Shown here: positions 36,390 through 43,604 of the stretch, piece by piece
Layout of the letters: the number at the start of each line of letters is the position of its first letter
Position numbering within the stretch: the stretch's first letter is position 1
Assembly (NCBI RefSeq): GCF_014076415.1
Contig: NZ_CP043568.1
Coordinates: 2,790,001-2,854,000, forward strand
Direction of reading: 5' to 3'
Source of the DNA: Comamonas testosteroni
Lineage (GTDB): Bacteria; Pseudomonadota; Gammaproteobacteria; Burkholderiales; Burkholderiaceae_C
DNA length: 64,000 nt
Notes under the pieces: generated by a model
What the model was told of the DNA's origin: nothing
The model's input: the letters and a program-made list of their open reading frames with translations, nothing else
Database searches by the model: none
Position numbers and translations under genes: made by a program

Positions 36390-38112
36390 TTGTCCACCCC
36401 CAAAGCTGCTGGTTCACTATTTGGATGAAGCCCGGTTCTGCATTCGCTATATGAGGGCCGACGATGTCCCTGGCGATTTCCTGGAAACCGCTCACAGACT
36501 TGAACCAACCGTTCTTATTGTTGCGAGCGGCAAGTCCCAGCAATGCGCGGCTCTCAGATGTGTAACCGCCATTCAGACGTTCGGCCTCTATGGCATCCAA
36601 AGTTACTTGACCGTGCGACTTCGATTTGACGTGCTCAGCCATTAGCTCGCGGCCGACTATTTCGTCCGCCTTATTCAGGAGCGCATGCACGGCGTCATTG
36701 CTCGAATGGCGGAACAGTTCGTCCTCAAGTGCTAAACCGGGCCGCCACGTGATGTACTGGCCGCCAGCTGCAGCGAATCTGTTGATGAGTCCAACGGTTG
36801 AAACAGGCTTGTCGGCGTCAACGAAGACGAGGACGCGATAACCTAACCTGAGAAACGCCTCCCCCCGTATGAAACATTGGTCGGGGCTCCCTCCGCCTGC
36901 GTCCACGTATGAGCCTCCCTGGGCCAAGAATGACGTCGCGCCACAGTGAACCCACCATTGGTCCATCCCGCGAGCGAATCCGACCTCACTGGCGCCTTCG
37001 CAGACGATGATTGACTTGGACAGGAAGGCCTCGGCCGCCTTGCGCAGTGTGCCCTGGATGTAGTCGTCCGTTCCGGCGCATGTCGTCGTGTGGATGCCCG
37101 AACGCTGGCGTACAACGAAAAGCTGGTCCCCAGCGAGCTCCCTGAGAGTCACCGGTGAATGGGTTGTCATAAAGACCTGCAGCGGTTGAGTCGCGTCCTT
37201 CGCACCGAGTGAGTCGAGCAGTCGCATGAGTCGGTGGGGCTCAAGTCCGTACTCCACTTCATCTACTAGGGCAACGGTGGCGGCTGCCGCCGCAGCCCTT
37301 TGCAGCCCTGCAACAAGGAGCCGCCCCGAACCGGTGCCCAATGACCGCAGTGGAATGCCAGTCTCGCTATGGAGTGCGATTGCACCATCACCAATCGATA
37401 CCGAATGTGCATCAAGTAGCGCTTGAGCACTCGCACCGATGGCTACGCCTAGGTTGGTAGCTGTCTGGGTGACCACTTGCAGAGTCTGGGCGAGTTGAGG
37501 GCCAGCTTGCGCGCCGAAAGTGGCCCGGGCCGCACGTGCTGCGCTGGCGAGTTCTGAGCCAAGGTTCGCGCGCTCTTCTGTGAGCCGGTTCAACACCGAG
37601 CCTCTAGCCCAGGAAAGGTTCGTATTTGCGTAGGTTCCGATTCGTGCTGGTGTCAAGAGGCTGCGGTCTTTCCATACCAGAGACCGTTCCAGTTGCTGTT
37701 GGGCGGCTCGGTCGGAATGGAGCGTCCAACTCGGCTCGAGGTCGCTCTTGACCTCAAGCTTCAGTGTCAGAACCGTTTCTAGCCCCGCGCGTGGCTCGTC
37801 TTCAAGCAACCCTGTACTGGGGTCAAATCCGCGAAGAAACTCTCCGTAGATGTCAATGTTCTTCAGAGCGTCGGGTAGTGCGCCAAGCGTCACCGCAATC
37901 ACGATGGTCCGCATGACGTCCAGGCTGAAGAAGTCCGTGTCGCCAAATGGTGCGCTCCTCCGCGCTCCAAGGGACAAGTCAAGGGCATCGAGAATGGTCG
38001 ACTTGCCGCTGTCACCCGGGCCAATAAGGCAGTTCACACCGTTGGACGGCGTCCAATCGAGCGCCTGTATTGAGCGGAAATTGCGAATTTCAAGTCTACG
38101 GACGCGCGTCAT
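36376..38112 (-). CDS. gajA: Gabija protein GajA (OLD-family ATPase/TOPRIM nuclease)
   Basis: 578 residues, the known GajA size. N-terminal ABC-type ATPase: LEIRNFRSIQALDW, Walker A IGPGDSGKSTILDAL near residue 35, Walker B VALVDEVEYGLEPHRLMRLL near 285 and H-loop MTTHSPVTL. C-terminal TOPRIM nuclease: the Glu motif IIVCEGASEVGFARG near 366 and the DxD motif VLVFVDADKPV near 425, both intact. GajA nicks or cuts DNA when nucleotide levels fall, as during phage infection. ATG 38112 has GAGGAAAC upstream. GC-rich, unlike the surrounding element genes. Confidence 0.92.
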   Translation of the reverse strand: MTRVRRLEIRNFRSIQALDWTPSNGVNCLIGPGDSGKSTILDALDLSLGARRSAPFGDTDFFSLDVMRTIVIAVTLGALPDALKNIDIYGEFLRGFDPSTGLLEDEPRAGLETVLTLKLEVKSDLEPSWTLHSDRAAQQQLERSLVWKDRSLLTPARIGTYANTNLSWARGSVLNRLTEERANLGSELASAARAARATFGAQAGPQLAQTLQVVTQTATNLGVAIGASAQALLDAHSVSIGDGAIALHSETGIPLRSLGTGSGRLLVAGLQRAAAAAATVALVDEVEYGLEPHRLMRLLDSLGAKDATQPLQVFMTTHSPVTLRELAGDQLFVVRQRSGIHTTTCAGTDDYIQGTLRKAAEAFLSKSIIVCEGASEVGFARGMDQWWVHCGATSFLAQGGSYVDAGGGSPDQCFIRGEAFLRLGYRVLVFVDADKPVSTVGLINRFAAAGGQYITWRPGLALEDELFRHSSNDAVHALLNKADEIVGRELMAEHVKSKSHGQVTLDAIEAERLNGGYTSESRALLGLAARNNKNGWFKSVSGFQEIARDIVGPHIANAEPGFIQIVNQQLWGWTSATT

Positions 38113-38427
38113 GTTTCCTCTTCGTTAGTTTTGTAAATATCCCAAAGGAACGGGAAACTGCCGAAGGCATGCACTGGAACTCGTCAGGCTCCCTCACGTC
38201 AGCTTTCTCGGGACGACTGGTCAGCGATAGCCGGCACCGTTGTTCAGGTTAACCGGAATGCGCAAATATTTCCCTCATTTATTTTTTGCTTGTGAAAAAT
38301 GGATGAGGCGCTGTCAGCAGACCTCTGACGCTGGAGCACGCACCGTTGGTGCCGATACCACCAATCAAAAGAGCCTTAGGTGCGGTGGCTAAGGCCACAT
38401 GGGGCACATCCAGTTCGACCAAGCGAG
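38113..38427. other. Spacer between gajA and the relaxase gene
   Basis: No gene supported. Two hairpins stand out: TTGGTG/CACCAA around 38346-38364 and GCCTTAG/CTAAGGC at 38373-38395. It also marks where GC-rich Gabija DNA gives way to the mobilization genes. The gajA promoter should be in the part next to 38112, which is AT-rich around 38260-38300. Confidence 0.45.
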
Positions 38428-39405
38428 TCACCACGGTCTATTTTTCGGATTGACTGGCAAAGCCTGTTGCTGTCGCGTCATCTCGGCCATAAGCCCGTCA
38501 AGCTTCGCCAGATGGCCACGAGTAGGAGGGTTTGAGCTACCAGTGCTTGGCGGGGCTTCTGGTGGCTTTGGCCTAGGTATCTTGTCGAGGTAGAAAGCAA
38601 GGCTTGCCCGCCTGTTCTTGATAGCTCTTGAGAGCCTTCTCTCAATGGCCTTGTGTTCCATCTCGGAAAGCTGGATAGCGACTGGGGCCGGTTGCTGGGC
38701 ATAGTCAACAGAAGACGCAAAGGCGGGGCCTTTGAGCCTTACGGCCTTGTCTTCGCCGTGTTGCACGCTTAGGTAGTCATTGCCTTGGCGGGTGACTTTG
38801 AAGCCCTTTGCTTCACTCCATTTGATGAGGTCGTCGCGGGTCTTGATGACCCCCATCTGGCTCAACTTGGCGACCACCATTTCAAAGTATTCCTTGAGTT
38901 TTTCGCCCTTCCGGTACTTCAGCAGTAGCGGGCTTTTGTGGGGTCTCTTGCTGGTGACTTGAGGCCAGTTGTAGCGATGATTGACCAAGCTTTGAAAGTC
39001 TCTAAACATCTGTTGAAACTGCTGGCCAGGTGGGCAGATGTTGACCTGCTTGCCCGTGCGAGCGTCTTGCATAGGGGCCACGAAGTGCAGCTCGGTGTTG
39101 CCTTTGTCTCTGTGCAGAACCCAGAGAAGCGGGAACCTTGAGCTATCAAGGTTCGGGGCAAAAGTCCGTTCAAAGGCTCCCACGATTTCGCGTAGCTGCT
39201 CGGGTGTTGGGTTCTCTTCGTCCCTGAAGGCCAATACGCCTGACGTGTACTTGTATGCCCGCTGGTTGCTATCAATCAGCACTTGCAGGAGCTTAGAATC
39301 ACCCGCAAAAATTTTGGCCGCTGGCTTTCTGTCTCGCTTGTTCAGCAGGTAGTTGAGAACGCCTTTTGACTTGCCCTTTCCTGTCTTGAAGGTGCTCACA
39401 ATCAT
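38428..39405 (-). CDS. Relaxase/mobilization nuclease (MOB-P/MobA-like)
   Basis: 325 residues. N-terminal relaxase domain: MIVSTFKTGKGKSKGVLNYL at the start and the histidine motif WVLHRDKGNTELHFVAPM around residue 95, matching the His-x(n)-N-x-x-x-H metal site of PF03432-type relaxases. The C-terminal third is basic with coiled-coil character (HKAIERRLSRAIKNRRASLA). It would nick oriT and lead the strand into a helper pore. It is short, lacking any helicase or primase domain. Its start overlaps mobC's stop (TGATG). Confidence 0.85.
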   Translation of the reverse strand: MIVSTFKTGKGKSKGVLNYLLNKRDRKPAAKIFAGDSKLLQVLIDSNQRAYKYTSGVLAFRDEENPTPEQLREIVGAFERTFAPNLDSSRFPLLWVLHRDKGNTELHFVAPMQDARTGKQVNICPPGQQFQQMFRDFQSLVNHRYNWPQVTSKRPHKSPLLLKYRKGEKLKEYFEMVVAKLSQMGVIKTRDDLIKWSEAKGFKVTRQGNDYLSVQHGEDKAVRLKGPAFASSVDYAQQPAPVAIQLSEMEHKAIERRLSRAIKNRRASLAFYLDKIPRPKPPEAPPSTGSSNPPTRGHLAKLDGLMAEMTRQQQALPVNPKNRPW

Positions 39406-39737
39406 CAGAGCACCTCATCCATACGAGAATCAGCCAGAAGCCGAAGGTCTATCAGAACCATTCTCAAGCCCGTCAGAACCTCCGTACCTGTTGCTTGATG
39501 GCTGTTGAGTTGGAATGCAATTTGATTGACGTTCACGCCAATTTTTTTGAGCTGGTAGACGGTCTCGGCATAGGTCGCAACGGCCCGTTGCTTTTCCAGG
39601 CTGGTGCAGTCCTGTAGCAACTTCTCACGCACAAAGCGGGCAAGGGTTCCGCCTTCGCCCTTCATGTCCTGTAGCGCTTGAAGCTCATCTTCTGCAAGCC
39701 GTATTTCAAGGCTTTTGGTTCTTATTTTTCTTGCCAT
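39405..39737 (-). CDS. mobC: MobC-like relaxosome accessory protein
   Basis: 110 residues. N-terminal ribbon-helix-helix-like KIRTKSLEIRLAEDELQALQ, then a helical domain with the MobC-type VNVNQIAFQLNSHQ near residue 75. Helps the relaxase bind oriT. ATG 39737 has AAAGGAGAGTGAT upstream, a strong site; the 30 residues before it in frame are spurious. Coupled to the relaxase by a one-base stop/start overlap. Confidence 0.85.
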   Translation of the reverse strand: MARKIRTKSLEIRLAEDELQALQDMKGEGGTLARFVREKLLQDCTSLEKQRAVATYAETVYQLKKIGVNVNQIAFQLNSHQATGTEVLTGLRMVLIDLRLLADSRMDEVL

Positions 39738-39911
39738 ATCACTCTCCTTTTTTTGTTCTTCTGATGGCTGTTTGCTGGGTCCTAGGGGTGCAACCCCTAG
39801 CAAGGGAGAGGCTTGCCTCGTTATCAAAAACCGCAGGCTTTTTGATTACCCTTGCTCATACCATTTAAGCAAAATATTTTATGAAAGCAACACAGGATAG
39901 GTATGAAAGGA

Positions 39912-39934
39912 AAAAGCACCCAAAGGGTGCTTTT
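39912..39934. terminator. Bidirectional terminator upstream of mobC
   Basis: Perfect 10-bp arms AAAAGCACCC and GGGTGCTTTT with loop AAA. It isolates the mob genes from transcription arriving from the right. Confidence 0.85.
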
Positions 39935-39937
39935 AAG

Positions 39938-40019
39938 CTACCTACACGGTAGTAGAACATGATTTAAATTTAAGTTGTTTTATAAACTACTTGCACTTTA
40001 TAAACTATCTAAGCGATAG
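39938..40019. repeat. Paired 15-nt palindromes, candidate oriT or relaxosome sites
   Basis: CTACCTACACGGTAG at 39938-39952 and CTATCTAAGCGATAG at 40005-40019 share the form CTAYCTAMRCGRTAG, each with 5-bp arms. Between them TTTATAAACTA occurs twice (39979-39989 and 39997-40007). The position just upstream of mobC is where oriT normally lies. Confidence 0.45.
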
Positions 40020-40182
40020 GACAATCATATTGTATTTTCAAGCCCCACACATGGGGTAAATATGATTATATAATACAAAAATAAAATAGTTTGTCAAGCG
40101 TATTTGATTGAATAAAAAAATATTCTTGAAATATTTACCCCTTCCGTCCCCTAAAGGGGAGACACTCTAAAGCCGTGGGGCC

Positions 40183-40225
40183 AAATATCAAATGACAGGC
40201 AAGCAGTCATTTAATATTTCTTTTT
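40183..40225 (+). terminator. Long hairpin followed by T run
   Basis: Arms AAATATCAAATGAC and GTCATTTAATATTT, 14 bp with one mismatch, loop of 9, followed by CTTTTTG. It implies a plus-strand transcript ending here, although no plus-strand ORF precedes it. Confidence 0.55.
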
Positions 40226-40239
40226 GTTTCGTTGCACTT

Positions 40240-40861
40240 CACTGAAAATATATTTCATTTATCTATATATAGAATATACCCAATAATACATATAAAGTTA
40301 GTTAAATCCTTTCCCGATACCCGCTCTTTCCAGAGCGTATATCGGCAAAGTCTTCCCTAACCCGCCAAAAATCATTAAATGTGACTTTATTAGGCTGGCT
40401 GGGACTTTACCGATATCACTCTGAAAAGAGCCTTGCTCTTTCCGTCGCTGACTCGGACTGATAACAATTTAAGCTGTATCAAGTTAGATAGTTCGTAGTG
40501 CTTTTACTACTCAAGCAGGGTCTATCTTTAGTCTTCCCTGTGGCTTTGCTTGATGTCCATTCTGACCACTTTCACCCCCTTTGGCTTTACTATCTTAATA
40601 TCATTTAAAGCTTGGCTAGTCCGTTAGCCGATTATTAACAAGGCTATCACGCCTACATCACGAGTTTACCGGGTGTACAGGATGCGTTTCGAATCGAGAG
40701 AATAAACTGACGCATAAAAAAACATCCTACAGATTTGGCTGTGGATGTGAGATAGGCATTTGACTTTATATAAAATCTTTTATATTATTCTTACATACAC
40801 AGCCGCTAAACTGTTGCATATATTTATATTGGATTTTTCTAAAAAGTCAAGTATGAATTAG
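40240..40861 (+). ncRNA. Hairpin-dense noncoding block, candidate structured RNA
   Basis: No ORF on either strand. The block from about 40300 to 40720 is richer in GC than the AT-rich DNA around it and is packed with complementary arms: CCGATA/TATCGG with CGCTCT/AGAGCG nested inside, GTAGT/ACTAC, TCAAGC/GCTTGA enclosing AGGG/CCCT, and GGCTA/TTAGCC. A canonical terminator on the plus strand follows at 40862-40888. This suggests a plus-strand RNA, but an oriT or protein-binding region explains it equally well. Confidence 0.35.
40323..40431. repeat. Large imperfect inverted repeat (about 29 bases per arm)
   Basis: Left arm 40323-40352 begins GCTCTTTCCAGAGCG and ends CGGCAAAGTC; right arm 40403-40431 begins GACTTTACCGATATC and ends AAAAGAGC. 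As reverse complements they agree at roughly 26 of 30 positions, with a 50-base loop. The left arm also contains its own small hairpin, so alternative folds compete. Confidence 0.6.
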
Positions 40862-40888
40862 AAAGGGACCATTTTGGTTCCTTTTTTA
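40862..40888 (+). terminator. Terminator at the recombinase gene end
   Basis: Arms AAAGGGACC and GGTTCCTTT (one G-U pair) around ATTTT, continuing into a T run on the plus strand. The recombinase stop codon lies in that T run, so this best serves a plus-strand transcript converging on the recombinase gene. Confidence 0.65.
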
Positions 40889-42253
40889 TGATTGTTTTTT
40901 GAGTGAGAAATAGTGCTTGCTAGTTATGCTTGGGTTCTTGTGACCAATTGATTTAAGTATGCCTTGTTGAGTATCAAGAGTAGGGTGCTCTTTCTCTGCC
41001 TCTTTAATGGTTTTTTCTAAATGCCTGATGTTTGTGATACCAAGGATTTCTGCAATAAGCAAAGAGTTTTGTCCGCCAATCTGTTCAATGAAGTTTGAAA
41101 CCGCTTCTTTTCTCAGTTTGTGAACTGTAATGTCTTCCATGTTATGAGATTTTAAAAGCTTGGTGTATGAGCCCTCAAATCCCGAAACAGTGTATTTGAA
41201 TAATCTATCTTGTCTAGGTGTTTTGGGTATTTGGGTCAGAATATCTTTGGCTTTTTTTGTGAGGAATACGGTTCTTGGGTCTGTTTTTGTTGTCTCCAGT
41301 TCGATATAGCTGTCGTATATTTGAGACCATTTTAATAAAACTACTTCGCTTCGCCTCATTCCTGTGTGAAGCATGAGTTTAACGATATGGCTCATGTCTT
41401 TATTACTGTATGAGTCAATAACGCTTAGATATTTCTCTAATTGTTCTTCTTCAAACCTGAAAAATCGTTTCTTTGGTTTCTGTGAGAAGCTTAGTAATTT
41501 TTTATCAATTCTCAATACGGGATTATCATGCGAGAGATATTTTTCATTAAAATATTTAAGATTTGTGAATATATTGCTGATGAATGTTAACTCTCTCTCA
41601 ATAGTTCCACGCCGTTTCTGCAATGAAGTGCGATTCACAATGTAAGAGTTCAAAACGTTAGGCGTTATCTCTTCAATCGTACAGTCGTTTAATCGTTTTT
41701 TCTCAGTGTTTAGTTTATGAAAAGCGCCGATGCCTTTGTCGGTACCTAATAAGATATATTGGCTTCCAATAATCTCATAAAATTTAACGATGTTGTAATA
41801 CTGACGATAAAGCTTCTTATCTTCTGCTGTTTTAAATAGCTGAGAGTATCGCTTTGAACTAATCTTATTTATTAGGCGTTTCTTTTGCTCTTGATTGATG
41901 ACAGGGCAAATAGTAGGGAATTTGGGCTCTATATATGTCTTGAGGTATTGTGTTACGTAATCTGAAAAATTCGGCTCTATATTACCTATCAGACGTTGCA
42001 AAATTAGCTGACCCTCATAGCTCTCCAATGATTTATTAACGTCAAAAACAAGAGGAACGGGTCGTAAGCCTAGCTTTTTTCTTTGCAAGTTGAGGAAGCT
42101 TGTAGCTGTCTCTAGGTCTGAGAAAAGCTTGTTGACCTTCAGTTCCTTTCGGTTCATCTGTACCCTGTAGGAGGTGACAACGATGCCTTCTAGGGTGGTC
42201 CTAGTGAGCTTTTGGACACCTTTCGGCAATTTGTAGATTTGTGAAATATTCAT
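40886..42253 (-). CDS. Tyrosine recombinase (integrase of the msrA element)
   Basis: 455 residues, AT-rich. The catalytic domain fills the C-terminal 190 residues: first Arg in LMLHTGMRRSEVVLLKW, Lys region ELETTKTDPRTVFLT, second box ITVHKLRKEAVSNF (His-x-x-Arg), third box SIGHKNPSITSKHYFSL with the nucleophile Tyr close to the C-terminus. An insertion of about 40 residues separates boxes two and three. The N-terminal 250 residues would hold arm- and core-binding domains. ATG 42253 is chosen over TTG 42256; no strong ribosome site is seen. It points away from attR, 38 bases from the msrA start. Confidence 0.9.
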   Translation of the reverse strand: MNISQIYKLPKGVQKLTRTTLEGIVVTSYRVQMNRKELKVNKLFSDLETATSFLNLQRKKLGLRPVPLVFDVNKSLESYEGQLILQRLIGNIEPNFSDYVTQYLKTYIEPKFPTICPVINQEQKKRLINKISSKRYSQLFKTAEDKKLYRQYYNIVKFYEIIGSQYILLGTDKGIGAFHKLNTEKKRLNDCTIEEITPNVLNSYIVNRTSLQKRRGTIERELTFISNIFTNLKYFNEKYLSHDNPVLRIDKKLLSFSQKPKKRFFRFEEEQLEKYLSVIDSYSNKDMSHIVKLMLHTGMRRSEVVLLKWSQIYDSYIELETTKTDPRTVFLTKKAKDILTQIPKTPRQDRLFKYTVSGFEGSYTKLLKSHNMEDITVHKLRKEAVSNFIEQIGGQNSLLIAEILGITNIRHLEKTIKEAEKEHPTLDTQQGILKSIGHKNPSITSKHYFSLKKQS

Positions 42254-42267
42254 CAAATGTGTGAAAT
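42238..42267. repeat. TTTGTGAAAT-type repeats near attR
   Basis: TTTGTGAAAT at 42238-42247 and TGTGTGAAAT at 42258-42267, overlapping the recombinase start. They match the repeats inside attL, as expected for arm sites that also let the recombinase control its own gene. Confidence 0.5.
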
Positions 42268-42291
42268 CTTAGTAAGCAATTTGGAGGCATT

Positions 42292-42846
42292 ATGAATGAA
42301 ATCAATGGCTTAAGTAAAGAAACTATATATCTAGGAGGAGGTTGCTTCTGGTGCACTGAAGCCGTATTCGACCGTGTGCGCGGCATTGTCGATGTGGAGA
42401 GCGGCTATGCCAATGGCCACCTGGATCATCCTGGCTACGACGATATCTGTACCGGGCAGACCGGCCATGCCGAGGTGGTGAAGCTCGACTTCGATCCTGC
42501 GGTCATCAGCCTGCGCGATGTGCTGCTGATCTTCTTCGGCACGCATGATCCGACCACGCTGAACCGCCAGGGCAACGACGTGGGCACGCAGTACCGCAGC
42601 GCGATCTTCACCACCGATGCGCGGCAAACGGCCCAGGCACAGGCCTTGCTGCAGGAAATGCAGAACGAAAAAGCGTTCGATGCTCCCATCGTCACCCAGA
42701 TCGAGCCCCTGACCAACTACTGGCCCGCCGAAGACTATCACCAGGACTATTTCCTGCAGCACCCCGGCCAGGGGTACTGCGCTTTCGTGGTGGGCCCCAA
42801 GGTGCAGAAGTTCCAGAAAGCGTTTTCACGCTGGCTCAAGGATTAA
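42292..42846 (+). CDS. msrA: Peptide methionine sulfoxide reductase MsrA (element-restored hybrid)
   Basis: 184 residues. Reduces methionine-S-sulfoxide in proteins. Active site YLGGGCFWCTEAVFDRVRG with the catalytic Cys in GCFWC; GTQYRSAIF, AEDYHQDYF and the C-terminal region are typical. The first codons (MNEINGLSKETIYL) come from the element's right end and are AT-rich, while the rest from 42363 on is GC-rich chromosome. TTGGAGGCATT gives a good ribosome site, also element-derived. The promoter must lie inside or just before the divergent recombinase start, so msrA expression is now under element control. Confidence 0.95.
   Translation: MNEINGLSKETIYLGGGCFWCTEAVFDRVRGIVDVESGYANGHLDHPGYDDICTGQTGHAEVVKLDFDPAVISLRDVLLIFFGTHDPTTLNRQGNDVGTQYRSAIFTTDARQTAQAQALLQEMQNEKAFDAPIVTQIEPLTNYWPAEDYHQDYFLQHPGQGYCAFVVGPKVQKFQKAFSRWLKD
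42337..42362 (+). repeat. Right attachment site (attR)
   Basis: GGAGGTTGCTT, C, TGGTGCACTGAAGC: the same as attL apart from one base. It lies within msrA codons for GGCFWCTEA. Offset from attL is 9357 bases. Confidence 0.88.
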
Positions 42847-43018
42847 GCCAGTCTGTCAGCGTATGGCCCGGAGTGCAGATACACTCTGCAACCCTTGGCC
42901 GCTTTCGCACCGTCCGAGGCCGAACTAGCTCCATAACGTGTCACTTCACTCCCATCTGCGTCGACCCACCCGCTCAGCCCGTGCTGACGGTCGTCTGTAT
43001 CTGCGCGAAATCTGGGTG

Positions 43019-43444
43019 ATGCGCTGGCTGATGGGCCTGCTGGCCCTGGCCATGGTGCTGGGGCCGACGCTGGGCCAGATGCACCGTGCCGTTCACCTGG
43101 GCAGCTCGCCCGGGGGCAAGATCTATGCGGCGCACAGCCATGCGGCACCGGCCCTATCGGCAGCCTCTGCCGAAGCGGCGGGAGACTGCCGGGCCGACCG
43201 CAGCAGTTGCGCCTCGGACCTTTCCTGGGTGCATGCGCTGTTTGCCGGTCACGGACCGGCAGAATGCCAGTTGCTGGATCAGGCCAATCATGGCTATGCC
43301 GGGCCTGTGGCCGTACTCGCTTTCAGTGCGCCGCCACCTGATAGCTTCATCCCCCGGCCTTTTGCTCCCGCGCCCAGAGTCGTCTTTATTGCAGCACCGC
43401 TGGCTGCACGCGCGCCCCCTCTGTCTCTCAGCTCCCTGGCCTAG
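43019..43444 (+). CDS. Hypothetical exported protein (DUF2946-like)
   Basis: 141 residues from ATG 43019. Signal peptide or N-terminal anchor (WLMGLLALAMVLGPTLG), then a His-containing segment (MHRAVHLG, AAHSHAAP) and two cysteine pairs (GDCRADRSSCASD and ECQLL), and a Pro-rich end. The His/Cys spacing recalls DUF2946-type small envelope proteins often found beside TonB receptors. A GTG at 42938 would add 27 basic residues. It precedes the zinc-type receptor gene, so a role in metal uptake is a reasonable guess only. Confidence 0.6.
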   Translation: MRWLMGLLALAMVLGPTLGQMHRAVHLGSSPGGKIYAAHSHAAPALSAASAEAAGDCRADRSSCASDLSWVHALFAGHGPAECQLLDQANHGYAGPVAVLAFSAPPPDSFIPRPFAPAPRVVFIAAPLAARAPPLSLSSLA

Positions 43445-43491
43445 GTTGAGGCCATGCTGCGGCATGGCTTTCCGCACAGGCCAGAAACTTC

Positions 43492-43545
43492 AGAATTGAT
43501 AGCTATAAGCGCTTTATAAATAAGCGATTCAAGCTGTTTTTATTG
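43492..43545. repeat. Candidate dispersed intergenic palindromic repeat
   Basis: AT-rich stretch with AATTGATAGCTATAAGCGC, then TTTATAAATAAGCGATTC and AAGCTGTTTTTATTGAA. I recall similar intergenic units being common in Comamonadaceae genomes; I cannot show other copies within this window. Confidence 0.3.
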
Positions 43546-43604
43546 AATATCCGTGCGTACTTTCTTTGATCGTCTGCGTGCGCACGGTTGTTTGTGGAAC
43601 TGAG

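Larger units (their letters stand above)
32980..42362. mobile_element. Integrative mobilizable element inserted in msrA, carrying Gabija
   Basis: About 9.36 kb between two near-identical 26-bp copies of an msrA core (32980-33005 and 42337-42362). It encodes an outward-facing tyrosine recombinase at the right end, MobC and relaxase, but no conjugation pore, so it would be mobilized by a helper. Cargo is an XRE regulator, two unknown proteins and the Gabija pair. The backbone at both ends is AT-rich against the GC-rich chromosome, while the Gabija part is GC-rich, so the element is itself a mosaic. Confidence 0.88.

Noticed and set aside
39938..40019. Possible mini CRISPR array (type I-F-like hairpins)
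   Set aside because: Only two copies, differing at several positions, 67 bases apart, with no cas genes and repeated sequence inside the would-be spacer; an oriT-type site is more likely.
40680..40710. TTTCGAATCGAGAGA resembling a tRNA T-arm
   Set aside because: No acceptor stem, anticodon arm or CCA-like end can be built around it.
40240..40861. Retron or group II intron
   Set aside because: No reverse transcriptase gene nearby and no recognisable intron domain V hairpin.
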